This document shows, piece by piece, positions 15,420 to 24,280 of a DNA stretch of 64,000 nt. How positions within the stretch are numbered: the first letter of the stretch is position 1; every line of letters starts with the position of its first letter. Position numbers and translations under genes: made by a program. The notes under the pieces were generated by a model. That model did not search any database, had not been told where the DNA came from, and was given only the letters and a program-made list of their open reading frames with translations. Source of the DNA: CAXXOK01 sp964497495 (GTDB lineage: Bacteria; Bacillota; Clostridia; Christensenellales; Aristaeellaceae); contig CAZCCZ010000003.1 in NCBI GenBank assembly GCA_964497495.1, positions 62,001 to 126,000 of the forward strand, in the 5' to 3' direction.

Positions 15420-18400
15420 ATGACGGCTGATTCGCGGGTCATTTTTTCGACCGAATTGGATTCCAGCGGGCTGAAAAACGGGCTGAACAAGCTGAAAGGC
15501 GGGGTCAGCGGCCTTGCCGTCGGGGTTGGCTCCGCGCTCGGCAATCTCGGGGCGAAGCTGCTTTCCAACGTCGTTACGACCGTCGCCAACAGCTTTCAAT
15601 CGTGGATTGACGCAGCGAGCGACCTTAACGAAGTGCAAAACGTCGTTGATACCACCTTCGGAAAGGGTGCGGAAAAGGTTAACGAGTGGGCCAAAGCCGC
15701 TAAAGAAGCCTACGGTATGAGCGAACTCAAGGCGAAGCAGTACGCTTCCACGATGGGCGCGATGCTGAAAAGCACCGGCCTTACGGAGAACGCCACCCTT
15801 TCCATGAGCGAAGCGCTTTCCGGGCTTGCCGGGGATATGGCGAGCTTCTACAATCTCGACTACGATGAAGCTTTCGAGAAAATCCGTTCCGGCATCAGCG
15901 GCGAAACGGAACCGCTCAAACAGCTTGGCATCAATATGTCCGTCGCCAACCTTGAAGCGTACGCGCTTTCGCAGGGCATCACCACGAGCTACGACAAGAT
16001 GGGTCAGGCCGCGCAAGCAACACTCCGCTATAACTACATCATGTCCGCTACCGCAGACGCGCAGGGCGATTTTGCCAAGACTTCCGACGGATACGCTAAC
16101 CAGCAGCGCATTTTGGCGACCACGCAGGAAGAACTGGCCGCCACCATCGGGCAACTGCTTCTCCCCGCGTCCATCAAGTGGACGAAGGCCCTGAACGGGA
16201 TGGTAACGGGACTGAAAAGCGCGGTTACGTGGGTCGGGAACCTGCTGAATCCCCCGAAAAGCGAACTGGATCAGGAAATCAGCGACGCGAAGGCATCCGT
16301 GGAGGCTTTCGACGCCTCCATACAGGCCGCCGGGAACCATCTGGACGTAAGTCTTGAAAGCGCGAAGGCGACGAAGGCGACCGCCGATTCGCTGCTTTCC
16401 AACTACGAAACCATCATCAGCAAGAATGTGCTGACCGAGGAGGATACCGCGCAGCTTCGCGCCGTCGCCTCCGAGATCGTGGCCCTGTACCCCGACATGG
16501 CGAAGTATATCGACGAAACCACGGGTCAGTTCAACACGAATACGACGGCGATCAAGGATAATATCAAGGCGCTGTCCGACGATCAAATGGCGACGGCCTA
16601 TTACACCGCCACGCAGGAATACCGTACCGCCCTTCTGGACGCGGCGGTAACGCAGCAGAAGGCGCAGAAAGCATACGACGATGCCTATGCGGACTGGATT
16701 CGCAAGAATGACGCGGTCAAGGCCGCAACCGGGCTGTATGATTCGCTCGTGGGGAATTACGATGCTGCCGGGCAATTCGCCGGGCAGTTGTTTGCGCTCG
16801 ATGACCGGTTTCACGATTTCCTGACGCGAACCGACGAAGGGACATATGTGCTTTCCGACTATGCGAAAAGCGTCGATTATGCGTCCGAGATGGACGAGCT
16901 GTTATCGGCCGCCCTTGTAAATCTGACCTGCGACGCGGACAAGGCCAGCGGTTCCGCCGTCGGCCTGTGCGTCGATCTGGATACGGCAAACGAAGCGCTG
17001 ACCACGGGGCAGGAAAACCTTGCGGCGGCTACCGAAGCGTGCAACCAGTATGGCGACGCGCTGATCTATACCGCCAATACAAACGACGGACTGTCGGACA
17101 GCCAAGAAAAGACTGCGGACAGTACGAAAACCGAATCGGACGCGCTTGCCGAACTCAAACAAACCCTGAAAGACCTTGCCACCGAAACGCTGAAAACCGT
17201 CGAATCGCAGGTTAACGGGTTTGAGAAAATGGGCCGCGTCGGGAAGCAAAGCGCCAAATCCACCATTTCCGCGCTGAAAAGCCAGCAAAAGTATATGGCC
17301 GATTACTCCACGAACCTGCAAAAAGCCAAGGACAAGGGGGTAAGCGAGAAGGTTATCGCCTCCTTGAGCGACGGAACGACCGAGAGCGCGAAAATCCTTG
17401 CCGGTCTTGCCGTGGCGAATCAGAAGCAGGTAGACCAGATTAACGAGCTGTATACAAAGACGGAGCAGCAGAAGACAGAGCTTGCGGCCTCCCTTGCCGT
17501 GGAACAGGCTAAAATTGACGAGGCCAATAAAAAGCTTGGGAATACGAGCAAGGATACGAGCGCGACCGTAACGGATAACGCCGATAAGACCGTAACCCGC
17601 ATCGAAAAGAGGGGACGGGCGGCAAAAACGGCTGCCGACGGGGTTTCCAGCGCCGCGTCCGTGGCGAAAATCGCCGAACAGGGCTTATGGAAAAGTAAAG
17701 CTTCGGCCACCACCGCCGCGCAACAGATGGTAAGCGGCGTAAAACAGACGCTTGCGGACGGGGAAAGCGACCTGACGAACGCCGGGGCGACCGTTGCGGA
17801 TAACGTCGCCTCCGGTATCGAAGGCAACGAGCAGGCGGCCAAAGCAGCGGGTATGTCCATTATGGCCGGGGTCGTTTCCGGGGTAAGGGCGGATAACGCG
17901 CTTGCGGCATACGTGCGGTCGAAAGTATCTTCGGCGACCGCTTCCGCTTCCGGCACCGGGTACAGCGGCGGGCGCAGCATCGGCTATAACATCATGGCGG
18001 GCATTAATGCGGGGCTGACCGGGGCGCTTGCAGGGCTGAACTCCACGATGCGAGCTATCGTCAATTCCCTGCTGGCGACCGCACGCAGGGCGGCGGGCGT
18101 GAAATCTCCGTCTACGCTGTTCAGGGACGAACTCGGTAACTATCTGGCGGAAGGTATCGGCGTCGGGTTCTCCGGGACGATGGAAAGCAAGGTACTTCCG
18201 TCCATCGTGCGGTCTATCGGCGATACGGCGGCAGCGGGGCAAGCGGTTCTCGATAACACGCTGCTGGCGAAAGTGCAGCGTATCACCGGTTTACAGCTTC
18301 CCAGCGTCGGCAGCATGACGAACGCCATCATGAGGGGATCGGCTATCGCGTCGGCGGCGGGTGTGACCAACAACAGCAACGTCAGCACGGTCAACTATAC

Positions 18401-18500
18401 GCAGAACGTGACGTTTGAATCGACCATGCAAGCCCCGGACGAGATCGCGCGGACGCTCCGGCGGCAGGCTACCTACGGACTGGCGGGGGCGAAGGCATGA
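15420..18500 (+). CDS. Tail tape measure protein
   Basis: A 1026-residue protein, the largest of the prophage. It contains a conserved N-terminal region (STELDSSGLKNGLNKLKGGV; GMLKST-type helices near 100-250), long Ala/Lys/Glu-rich helices, a coiled region around 550-720, and a C-terminal block with GVKSPSTLFRDELGNYLAEG near residue 895, which is typical of tape measure proteins. Length of this protein sets tail length; at about 1.5 angstroms per residue it would give a tail near 150 nm. Confidence 0.95.
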   Translation: MTADSRVIFSTELDSSGLKNGLNKLKGGVSGLAVGVGSALGNLGAKLLSNVVTTVANSFQSWIDAASDLNEVQNVVDTTFGKGAEKVNEWAKAAKEAYGMSELKAKQYASTMGAMLKSTGLTENATLSMSEALSGLAGDMASFYNLDYDEAFEKIRSGISGETEPLKQLGINMSVANLEAYALSQGITTSYDKMGQAAQATLRYNYIMSATADAQGDFAKTSDGYANQQRILATTQEELAATIGQLLLPASIKWTKALNGMVTGLKSAVTWVGNLLNPPKSELDQEISDAKASVEAFDASIQAAGNHLDVSLESAKATKATADSLLSNYETIISKNVLTEEDTAQLRAVASEIVALYPDMAKYIDETTGQFNTNTTAIKDNIKALSDDQMATAYYTATQEYRTALLDAAVTQQKAQKAYDDAYADWIRKNDAVKAATGLYDSLVGNYDAAGQFAGQLFALDDRFHDFLTRTDEGTYVLSDYAKSVDYASEMDELLSAALVNLTCDADKASGSAVGLCVDLDTANEALTTGQENLAAATEACNQYGDALIYTANTNDGLSDSQEKTADSTKTESDALAELKQTLKDLATETLKTVESQVNGFEKMGRVGKQSAKSTISALKSQQKYMADYSTNLQKAKDKGVSEKVIASLSDGTTESAKILAGLAVANQKQVDQINELYTKTEQQKTELAASLAVEQAKIDEANKKLGNTSKDTSATVTDNADKTVTRIEKRGRAAKTAADGVSSAASVAKIAEQGLWKSKASATTAAQQMVSGVKQTLADGESDLTNAGATVADNVASGIEGNEQAAKAAGMSIMAGVVSGVRADNALAAYVRSKVSSATASASGTGYSGGRSIGYNIMAGINAGLTGALAGLNSTMRAIVNSLLATARRAAGVKSPSTLFRDELGNYLAEGIGVGFSGTMESKVLPSIVRSIGDTAAAGQAVLDNTLLAKVQRITGLQLPSVGSMTNAIMRGSAIASAAGVTNNSNVSTVNYTQNVTFESTMQAPDEIARTLRRQATYGLAGAKA

Positions 18501-19348
18501 GCAGGATTACGTTGAACTTCGTGCGGGACGACGGCCAGTCGATGGCGGTAAACAATACGACGTGGGGGCTGCTGGGGGCCAAGGGGCTTGATAAGCCGGA
18601 CATCAGCATTTTCACGCAGGAGGCGGCCATCGGCGACGGGGATATGGTGACCGGGAAGCGGGTGGGTGCGCGAAGCATTGAAATTACCTTAAAAACCATG
18701 TCCGCTGCTTTAAACGAGGTGCTCCGCCGTGCGGCCACCTCGTTTTTCACCCACAAGCACACCTACGACCTGTACGTATACCGTTTCGGCTCGCCCCGGT
18801 ACGCCCCGGCCTGTGAGGTGGAATCCGTCGAGATTCCGACTGAAAGCCAGTATAAGCCCATTACGTTGACGCTGGGCCTCTTATGTCCCGAAGGGTATTT
18901 CCTGAGCGCCGACAGCTTCAGCCGGAACATCGCGGGGCTGGTTGGCCGGTGTGGGTACCCGTATATCGCGCTGGGTTCTTACGGGCGTATCTATGGCGTG
19001 TATTCCTTTGCCGAAACGGTGTATCTGGATAACGACGGGGACGCGGAAGCGTATTGCAAGGCCGTATTCATTGCTCGCGGCGGGGTGACGAACCCGAAAC
19101 TGGTTGCCGGAAGCGGGTACGTGCGCGTGCTGGGGTCGATGGTGGCGGGCGACGTGCTGATGATCGACGGAAAGACGAAGGCGGCTACCCTGAACGGGGC
19201 GAACATCGCTACGCATCTGGACAGGGCAAGCAACTTTGACGGAATCGTGTTCGCGGTAGGCACAAACAGCGTAGGTTTCACCGCCGACGTGGGGAGCAAC
19301 GTTTTGGACGTGTACATCTACTTCAACAAGCGGTATATGGGGGCGTAG
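18497..19348 (+). CDS. Distal tail protein (Dit-like)
   Basis: A 283-residue protein (MSRITLNFVRDDGQSMAVNN; KRVGARSIEITLKTM; PITLTLGLLCPEGYFLSAD), matching the phage tail family that forms the ring at the tail tip and links tube to baseplate. ATG overlaps the tape measure stop in ATGA, and the hub gene follows two bases later. Confidence 0.87.
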   Translation: MSRITLNFVRDDGQSMAVNNTTWGLLGAKGLDKPDISIFTQEAAIGDGDMVTGKRVGARSIEITLKTMSAALNEVLRRAATSFFTHKHTYDLYVYRFGSPRYAPACEVESVEIPTESQYKPITLTLGLLCPEGYFLSADSFSRNIAGLVGRCGYPYIALGSYGRIYGVYSFAETVYLDNDGDAEAYCKAVFIARGGVTNPKLVAGSGYVRVLGSMVAGDVLMIDGKTKAATLNGANIATHLDRASNFDGIVFAVGTNSVGFTADVGSNVLDVYIYFNKRYMGA

Positions 19349-19350
19349 GC

Positions 19351-20376
19351 ATGGAACTGATCGGGCTGGATAGCCGGTTTCAGCCGGTGAAAACGCTCCG
19401 GTGTACCAATATCCAGTGGAACCGGCGGTACTACGAGGCGGGGGATTACCAGATTCAGCTTCGCGCCGAGGATTGGGATACGACGATAGCCTACGTCTAC
19501 ACAGCTTCGCGCCCCGAAACCGGCATGGTTGAGAAGGTGGAAACCGAACATCAGGTCAAAGGCGACTTCGTGCTGGTGAGCGGGTTCTTTCTGGAAGGGA
19601 TGCTCAACTGGAAGGTGACGTACCCCAAGCATAGCAGCACCGGAAACGTATGCGCCGCTTGCAAGGGGTTGGCGGCCTCCCTGATGTCCGATACCGGGGT
19701 GATCGTCCGCGCCGCCCCGGATATCGGCGCAGACGCGGCGTTTGACAGCGAAGGTGAATTTCTCGGCGACGCGACCTATACGGCGTTGAAAAAGCAGGAG
19801 CTGGGGCAACGCATTCGCTTCGATTATGCCACGGATACGATGATCTACGAGGTTTGGCAGGGCCTTGACCGAACGCAGAGCCAGAACGCGAATAATTACG
19901 CCGTTTTCTGCCAGAGCTTCGGAACGGTGGACGCGATGACGCTTACGACGGACAGCAGCAACCTGCGTAACTATATCATCGCCCGTTACGTCGTGGAGGA
20001 GACGACCCCCACGCTGGATATCGACCTGCGAAGCGGCGGTGGACCCAAGCGCATCCTGTTTGCGGATACGGGGTTGTCGCAGGAGGACGGGCAGACGTGG
20101 GACGATTTCATGGCCGCCGTACAAGCCGAGGCCCGTAAACAGGCCGCCGATCATGTAAACCTTGTCAACATCGACGCCGACGTACTGCAAAACAATCTTC
20201 TGTACCTTGCCGATTATGATTTGGGCGATAAGTGCGACGTTCGGGATGACCGGCTGGCGCTGGCCTACGAAACCCGCATCATCGAGATCAACGAGGTTTG
20301 GAAGAAAAACACGCATACCGTGACGCTTCAATTTGGGGATAAGATACCGACCGTATACCAAAGGGGGAAAGCATAA
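19351..20376 (+). CDS. Gp37-like tail hub / tail-associated protein
   Basis: A 341-residue protein starting MELIGLDSRFQPVKTLRCTN, with IQWNRRYYEAGDYQIQL near residue 20 and ILFADTGLSQEDGQTWDDF later. These are the landmarks of the ReqiPepy6 Gp37-like family, which forms the central hub of the siphophage tail tip. It follows Dit and precedes the fibre, as expected. No lysin domain is evident in it. Confidence 0.85.
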   Translation: MELIGLDSRFQPVKTLRCTNIQWNRRYYEAGDYQIQLRAEDWDTTIAYVYTASRPETGMVEKVETEHQVKGDFVLVSGFFLEGMLNWKVTYPKHSSTGNVCAACKGLAASLMSDTGVIVRAAPDIGADAAFDSEGEFLGDATYTALKKQELGQRIRFDYATDTMIYEVWQGLDRTQSQNANNYAVFCQSFGTVDAMTLTTDSSNLRNYIIARYVVEETTPTLDIDLRSGGGPKRILFADTGLSQEDGQTWDDFMAAVQAEARKQAADHVNLVNIDADVLQNNLLYLADYDLGDKCDVRDDRLALAYETRIIEINEVWKKNTHTVTLQFGDKIPTVYQRGKA

Positions 20377-21690
20377 ATGAGTATGATTAGCTGGCCGTTC
20401 GACGCTACGGTGACGCAGGACACGCAGGGGAACCCGATTTACAGCCGGGCGTACAGCTCGGACGTGCTGGCGAAAATCCTTGCGAAGTATTTCCGCAACG
20501 GGGTGATCAACACCACGGGAACGGAATTTCAGGTGGTACAGGGTTCGGGTATGACCGTCTCGCTCTTGCCGGGGCATTGCCTGATCAACGGTCGGCATGG
20601 GTACAGCGAGGCTGCGGAATCGTTCACGCTCGCGCCCGCCAATGCGTCGCTGGGCCGGTATGACACCATCGTGCTCAGGCTCGACTTGTCCGTAAACGCG
20701 CTGACGATACTTCCCCGTCTCGTAACTGGCACGCCGTCCGCTTCTCCGTCGGCTACCGCGCTTACCCGCAACAGCACGGTCTACGAGCTGATGCTCGCCT
20801 ATATCTACGTCGGCCCCGGTGCTACGGCGATCACACAGGCCAACATTACGGACATGCGTCTGAATAACGACCATTGCGGCGTGGTGGCCTCGATCATCGC
20901 GGATACCAATACCAGCGCGTATTACGCGCAAATCGCCTCCGACCTCGCGGCCTTTCGAACGGGGCGGGAAGCGGCGTTCGACGCATGGTTCGCTTCCGTG
21001 AAGAACACGCTAAGCGGTGATGCAGCTGGCAACCTGCTGAACCTGATTAACGCCAACACGTCCAGTGTTACACAGGCAAAGAACGCTCTGACCGCTCGGC
21101 TCCCCAACGTGTGTACAGATAACCCCGGCACTTTCAACATTGACGAGCCGCCGCACAACGGCCTGTGGAACTGCTGGCCGGAAGTGACTACCGGGACGCT
21201 GCCGACGCCGTATTTCAACCTGGAAGTCATCATGTGGGGTACGACGGGGTATCAGTCGGAGTGGGCGTATACGAGCGACGGGCCGGTGTACTACCGCAGC
21301 CGAAACGGCGGCCCATGGACGCCATGGGAGCAGGTCACCAGAAAAGCCTGCCTTTATGCGGAGCACTTTACAGGCGTGCTATGGACGGACGGGCGGAAAA
21401 TCTACGAAAAGACCGTCGTGGCAACCCTCGCAAACGGGATGAACAGCATCGCGCACGGGATATCCAATATCGGTACGTTCCGGGCGATCGCGTACGAAAA
21501 GACCGTTCTGGGTGACGGCAACTCTCCGCTTCCGAAATTCGCCCTATCGGCGGTGTCTTATGCCGATGCCTCTGCGTATAGCGTATACGTCGATACATTC
21601 ACCGGTACGCAGTTGACGATCTGGAAAGGCGCGTATGAGGCGCAAACCGCGTTAAGCGTCACGCTTCGTTACACCTGCACCGACCGGTAA
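20377..21690 (+). CDS. Tail fibre / receptor-binding protein with knob-like domain
   Basis: A 437-residue protein. The N-terminal part (1-160) resembles baseplate upper proteins (SWPFDATVTQDTQGNPIYSR; GHCLINGRHGYSE). A helical stalk follows (about 175-240). A pyocin-knob-like segment (about 250-320) contains DEPPHNGLWNCWPEV and VYYRSRNGGPWTPWEQV. The C-terminal 110 residues are beta-rich and probably the receptor-binding tip. It decides host range on the bacterial surface. Confidence 0.82.
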   Translation: MSMISWPFDATVTQDTQGNPIYSRAYSSDVLAKILAKYFRNGVINTTGTEFQVVQGSGMTVSLLPGHCLINGRHGYSEAAESFTLAPANASLGRYDTIVLRLDLSVNALTILPRLVTGTPSASPSATALTRNSTVYELMLAYIYVGPGATAITQANITDMRLNNDHCGVVASIIADTNTSAYYAQIASDLAAFRTGREAAFDAWFASVKNTLSGDAAGNLLNLINANTSSVTQAKNALTARLPNVCTDNPGTFNIDEPPHNGLWNCWPEVTTGTLPTPYFNLEVIMWGTTGYQSEWAYTSDGPVYYRSRNGGPWTPWEQVTRKACLYAEHFTGVLWTDGRKIYEKTVVATLANGMNSIAHGISNIGTFRAIAYEKTVLGDGNSPLPKFALSAVSYADASAYSVYVDTFTGTQLTIWKGAYEAQTALSVTLRYTCTDR

Positions 21691-21702
21691 GGAGGGACGA
21701 GT

Positions 21703-22053
21703 ATGAAAACCATTGTGGACGCAAACGGTTATATGGTGGAGCTTTGCGTGCAGCAGGGCGAAGCCGGGAAGCTGCTGGATTACAAACTTCTGGAAGGCGA
21801 ACAGGCTGTCGATTACTTGAACGAAGCGATGACCGTTACCAATGGAGTGACACACGCGCCGCTGAAGCCCCGGTGGGTCGATGGCGCGTGGACGGACGAG
21901 GCCACGGCGGAAGAGCTGGCCGCCGCCTTCCCGCCCGTCGGGCCGTCGCCGGGGGACGTGGTGGATGACCGGCTGGACACGCTGGAAAGCCTGATCGTGG
22001 ATACGCAATATCAACTGGCCCTGACGCAGCTGGGCCTTTCCGGGGAGGTGTAA
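21703..22053 (+). CDS. Small tail-region protein, unknown
   Basis: A 116-residue protein starting MKTIVDANGYMVELCVQQGE and ending in a helix (DDRLDTLESLIVDTQYQLAL). Genes like this follow the fibre gene in many Firmicutes siphophages, ahead of xkdX, and may be fibre accessory proteins. Good ribosome-binding site (AAGGAGG) before the ATG. No specific function can be given. Confidence 0.7.
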   Translation: MKTIVDANGYMVELCVQQGEAGKLLDYKLLEGEQAVDYLNEAMTVTNGVTHAPLKPRWVDGAWTDEATAEELAAAFPPVGPSPGDVVDDRLDTLESLIVDTQYQLALTQLGLSGEV

Positions 22054-22056
22054 GCG

Positions 22057-22188
22057 ATGCTGTATGAAGTCTTGAAACGGCTGATCGAGCGCGGGGCTAC
22101 GGACGGTTTACGGGAGAAGATCGACGTGTTCTTCGCGGTGGGACGGATTACCGAGGCACAGTACACGGAACTGACCGGGAAGCTGTAA
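22057..22188 (+). CDS. xkdX: XkdX-family phage protein
   Basis: A 43-residue protein: starts MLYEVLKRLIERGATDGLRE and ends with GRITEAQYTELTGKL. The short helix-loop-helix with ITEAQY is the XkdX pattern seen near the end of tail modules in PBSX-like phages. The role is unknown. It starts three bases after the previous stop, preceded by GGGGAGG. Confidence 0.85.
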   Translation: MLYEVLKRLIERGATDGLREKIDVFFAVGRITEAQYTELTGKL

Positions 22189-22211
22189 AATCCCGGACGT
22201 TCGGGAATTTG

Positions 22212-22235
22212 GGCGGGCCTGATGGCTCGCCTTTT
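22212..22235 (+). terminator. Terminator between tail and lysis genes
   Basis: An 8-bp stem (GGCGGGCC with GGCTCGCC, one G-T pair), a TGAT loop, then TTTTGATTT. An additional imperfect repeat around TCCCG...CGGGA lies just upstream at 22190-22210. Confidence 0.75.
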
Positions 22236-22252
22236 GATTTGGAGGAATGGAC

Positions 22253-23065
22253 ATGGCAACGAAGATCACGAACGCGGCGCTGATTGCCGCCGGTAAGGAG
22301 CTGCTTTCCTACGCGAAGGGTACGACCGTCCCCTATGTGGCCAACGGCATGACGCTACGGGGGATGGACTGTCAAGGGCTGGTGGAATACTGCCTGATTC
22401 GGGCGGGCGTACCGAAAGCCGAGTGCGGGCTTGCCGGGAGCAACGCGCACTGGCGGGCCTGCGTCTGGACGGGCACCCCGGAGGAGTGCAAGACGGCGTT
22501 CGGCTGTATCCCCGGCGGTGCGGCGCTGTTCATCTGGCAGGAGGACGGCGCACCGTCGAAATATGACGGCGACGGCATGGGGAACGCTACGCACATCGGC
22601 CTGTGGCTTGGGGATACCAGCATTGCGGCCAGCGCGAGCCGGGGACAGGTGATCGAGAGCAACTTCGCCGGTAAGACGATCAACGGCGGCTGGAACCGCG
22701 TGGGGCTGCTCCCGTGGGTGGATTACGGCCTGACCGCCGTGCAGACGGGCTTGCTCACGGAAGCCGACGAAAGCGCCCCGGAGTCGGCGCAGGGGGCCGC
22801 CGCAAGCGTCGCGGTGGTCGATGTGACGCAGTTCTACACCGTGAAGAAAGGCTGCAAGGGCGGGGCTGTGGCGCGTTTGCAGACGTGGCTTACCGACCTT
22901 GGCTACATGCTGGCTGTTGATCACGATTTCGGCCCTACGACCGAAGCGGTGGTGAAGGTGTTCCAGCGTGACCACGGGCTGGAAATGGACGGCGTGGTGG
23001 GCCAAAAGACGTGGGCGGCGCTGGCCGAGGCGCGGCAGACGGCTACGGAGGAGGCGCAGGGCTAA
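22253..23065 (+). CDS. Endolysin: NlpC/P60-like peptidase plus peptidoglycan-binding domain
   Basis: A 270-residue protein. The N-terminal domain (about 5-165) has GMDCQGLVEYC with the likely catalytic Cys40 and THIGLWLG with the likely His near 113, the NlpC/P60 arrangement. A linker rich in Ala and Ser follows, then a peptidoglycan-binding type 1 domain (about 195-262; KGGAVARLQTWLTDLGYML, FGPTTEAVVKVFQRDHGL). It should cut stem peptides in the host wall at lysis. ATG at 22253 is seven bases after GGAGG; an ATG at 22247 is too close. Confidence 0.9.
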   Translation: MATKITNAALIAAGKELLSYAKGTTVPYVANGMTLRGMDCQGLVEYCLIRAGVPKAECGLAGSNAHWRACVWTGTPEECKTAFGCIPGGAALFIWQEDGAPSKYDGDGMGNATHIGLWLGDTSIAASASRGQVIESNFAGKTINGGWNRVGLLPWVDYGLTAVQTGLLTEADESAPESAQGAAASVAVVDVTQFYTVKKGCKGGAVARLQTWLTDLGYMLAVDHDFGPTTEAVVKVFQRDHGLEMDGVVGQKTWAALAEARQTATEEAQG

Positions 23066-23102
23066 CAACCCTGCGCCTGTGCTTTGAAAGGGGGTAGAGC
23101 CG

Positions 23103-23387
23103 GTGAGCTTGGAAATGGTGCTTTCGCTGGTGCAATCCGTGGCGCTTATTCTGACGATGGCCGTTTCCGTCAGCACTCTGCGGGGGCGCGGCGACGATAA
23201 GACCGCTGCGTTTACCGAAATGAAGGTGGACATCAAGTACATCAAAGAGAAAATCGAGGGCGTGGAGGACATTCGGGACGTAGCGACCGGGGCGATGGCT
23301 TCCGCGAAAAGCGCGCACAAGCGGCTGGATGACCACCTGCGCTACGACCATCACAAAGAACTGCCCCCGCGCGAGGATCGGGAATAA
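23103..23387 (+). CDS. Small membrane protein of lysis cassette (XhlA-like)
   Basis: A 94-residue protein with one N-terminal membrane segment (residues 4-24, MVLSLVQSVALILTMAVSVS) and a long charged helix behind it (MKVDIKYIKEKIEGVEDI). The layout resembles haemolysin XhlA-type or accessory holin proteins encoded beside endolysins. GTG start at 23103 after GGGGGTAG. Function inferred from layout and neighbours. Confidence 0.7.
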   Translation: MSLEMVLSLVQSVALILTMAVSVSTLRGRGDDKTAAFTEMKVDIKYIKEKIEGVEDIRDVATGAMASAKSAHKRLDDHLRYDHHKELPPREDRE

Positions 23388-23422
23388 TCGCGGTTGCGAA
23401 TTTATGAAAGGATGAAGGCCCA

Positions 23423-23707
23423 ATGAAAGAACTGCTTGGGAAAGTCGCCGCCAAGCTTAAGGCGATCTTTACCGTGGTGAACTGGAAGGACGTGGGCGTG
23501 CGGGCGGTCAAGACCTTCGTACAGGCGTTTTTCAGTTGCGTGGTGGCCGCTTTGTCCGACGTGAGCTTCTTCACGCAAGAAGCGGCCCTGAAAACGTTGT
23601 TCATCAGCGCGATGTCGGCGGCGGCCTCGGCGGTGTGGAACGGCGTGATCTCCCCGGCGCTTAAAGTGTTGCAGGAGAAAGCGGATCAGGAAATGGCAGG
23701 GAAATAG
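23423..23707 (+). CDS. Holin (r1t-type)
   Basis: A 94-residue protein with two hydrophobic helices (about 28-46, VKTFVQAFFSCVVAALS, and 56-76, LKTLFISAMSAAASAVWNGV) separated by a short turn and ending in a charged tail. Size, topology and position after the endolysin fit the phage r1t-like holin family, which makes the membrane holes that release the endolysin. It is the last phage gene. Confidence 0.82.
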   Translation: MKELLGKVAAKLKAIFTVVNWKDVGVRAVKTFVQAFFSCVVAALSDVSFFTQEAALKTLFISAMSAAASAVWNGVISPALKVLQEKADQEMAGK

Positions 23708-23715
23708 AACAATGC

Positions 23716-23750
23716 CCCTCTGCCGGACGATTACCCGGCAGAGGGTTTTT
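23716..23750 (+). terminator. Strong terminator at the end of the phage late operon
   Basis: A perfect 11-bp stem (CCCTCTGCCGG with CCGGCAGAGGG) with an eight-base loop, followed by TTTTTC. It closes the lysis cassette. Confidence 0.95.
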
Positions 23751-23776
23751 CTTGCATCTTGTCGTTCTTTTCGTGA

Positions 23777-23917
23777 AGAGATTATTTTCTAGCATTATAC
23801 AAGGAAAAGCTGGAAAGATGGCGAAATGATTACAATGACTACCGTCCGCACAGCGCACTAACATACCTGCCGCCAGCCGAATTTGCCAGAAATCATGCGG
23901 CTTATGGGCACTATTGA
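23777..23917 (+). pseudogene. 3' remnant of an IS3-family transposase (orfB)
   Basis: The frame after a TGA at 23774 reads DYFLALYKEKLERWRNDYND then YRPHSALTYLPPAEF and a stop at 23915-23917. WRxDYNxxRPHSxL..xxPAEF is the hallmark of the end of IS3-type integrase domains, including the last part of the DDE core. Only 46 codons remain, with no start, so about the first 80 percent of orfB and all of orfA are lost. The fragment begins about 27 bases after the phage terminator and runs directly into the 50-bp repeats, which therefore look like the right end of this insertion sequence. Confidence 0.85.
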
Positions 23918-24209
23918 CCTTGATTTTTCTCATTGAAATTGGACTGCTTTTCGGGGGACNNNNNNNNNNNNNNNNNNNNNNNNNNNNNNNNNNNNNNNNN
24001 NNNNNNNNNNNNNNNNNNNNNNNNNNNNNNNNNNNNNNNNNNNNNNNNNNNNNNNNNNNACCCATGACCTTGATTTTTCTCATTGAAATTGGACTGCTTT
24101 TCGGGGGACACCCATGACCTTGATTTTTCTCATTGAAATTGGACTGCTTTTCGGGGGACACCCACGACCTCGGTTTTTCTCATTTATATTGGACCACTTT
24201 TCGGGAAAC
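23915..24209 (+). repeat. 50-bp tandem repeats, apparently amplified IS ends, interrupted by gap
   Basis: The unit begins ACCCATGACCTTGATTTTTC and ends GGACTGCTTTTCGGGGGAC. A first copy follows the transposase stop (to 23959), then come the Ns, two identical copies at 24060-24109 and 24110-24159, and a degenerate copy at 24160-24209 ending GGGAAACA. There are no spacers between copies. The inverted form TGTCCCCCGAAAAG looks like an insertion-sequence terminus. Real copy number is unknown because the assembly breaks inside the array. Confidence 0.9.
23960..24059. other. Assembly gap, 100 Ns
   Basis: Exactly 100 unresolved bases inside the repeat array, the usual scaffold placeholder. Its true length is unknown; it may hide more repeat copies or a whole insertion sequence. 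Confidence 0.99.
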
Positions 24210-24217
24210 ACCCATAG

Positions 24218-24246
24218 TAGACAACTGTCTCTATCCGTACTATACT
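24218..24246 (+). promoter_or_regulatory. Promoter of the three-gene operon
   Basis: TAGACA at 24218-24223 and TATACT at 24241-24246 with a 17-base spacer, starting only nine bases after the last repeat. The inverted repeat AGACA-AC-TGTCT (24220-24231) overlaps the -35 box and could be an operator. Confidence 0.8.
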
Positions 24247-24280
24247 CTAGCTAGTGATTAACTGGATGGGAAGGGTAATT

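Larger units (their letters stand above)
1..23750 (+). mobile_element. Siphovirus-type prophage, left part missing
   Basis: All genes from the left edge to the terminator at 23716-23750 point right and follow the standard siphophage order: replication, regulators, terminase, portal, head, connectors, tail, fibre, lysis. Many neighbours overlap by 1-8 bases as in phage operons. The integrase, repressor and left attachment site are not in the window, so the element starts further left. The tape measure, portal, terminase and major capsid genes are all intact, so the late region looks functional. The right boundary is uncertain: the phage genes end at 23707, but the attachment site may be the tRNA-Glu 3' end at 31389. 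Confidence 0.93.

Noticed and set aside
23911..24161. Open frames across the N gap
   Set aside because: They are translations of the repeat and unknown bases, not proteins.
23915..24209. Repeat array as a CRISPR
   Set aside because: The 50-bp copies are directly adjacent with no spacers, and no cas genes are near.
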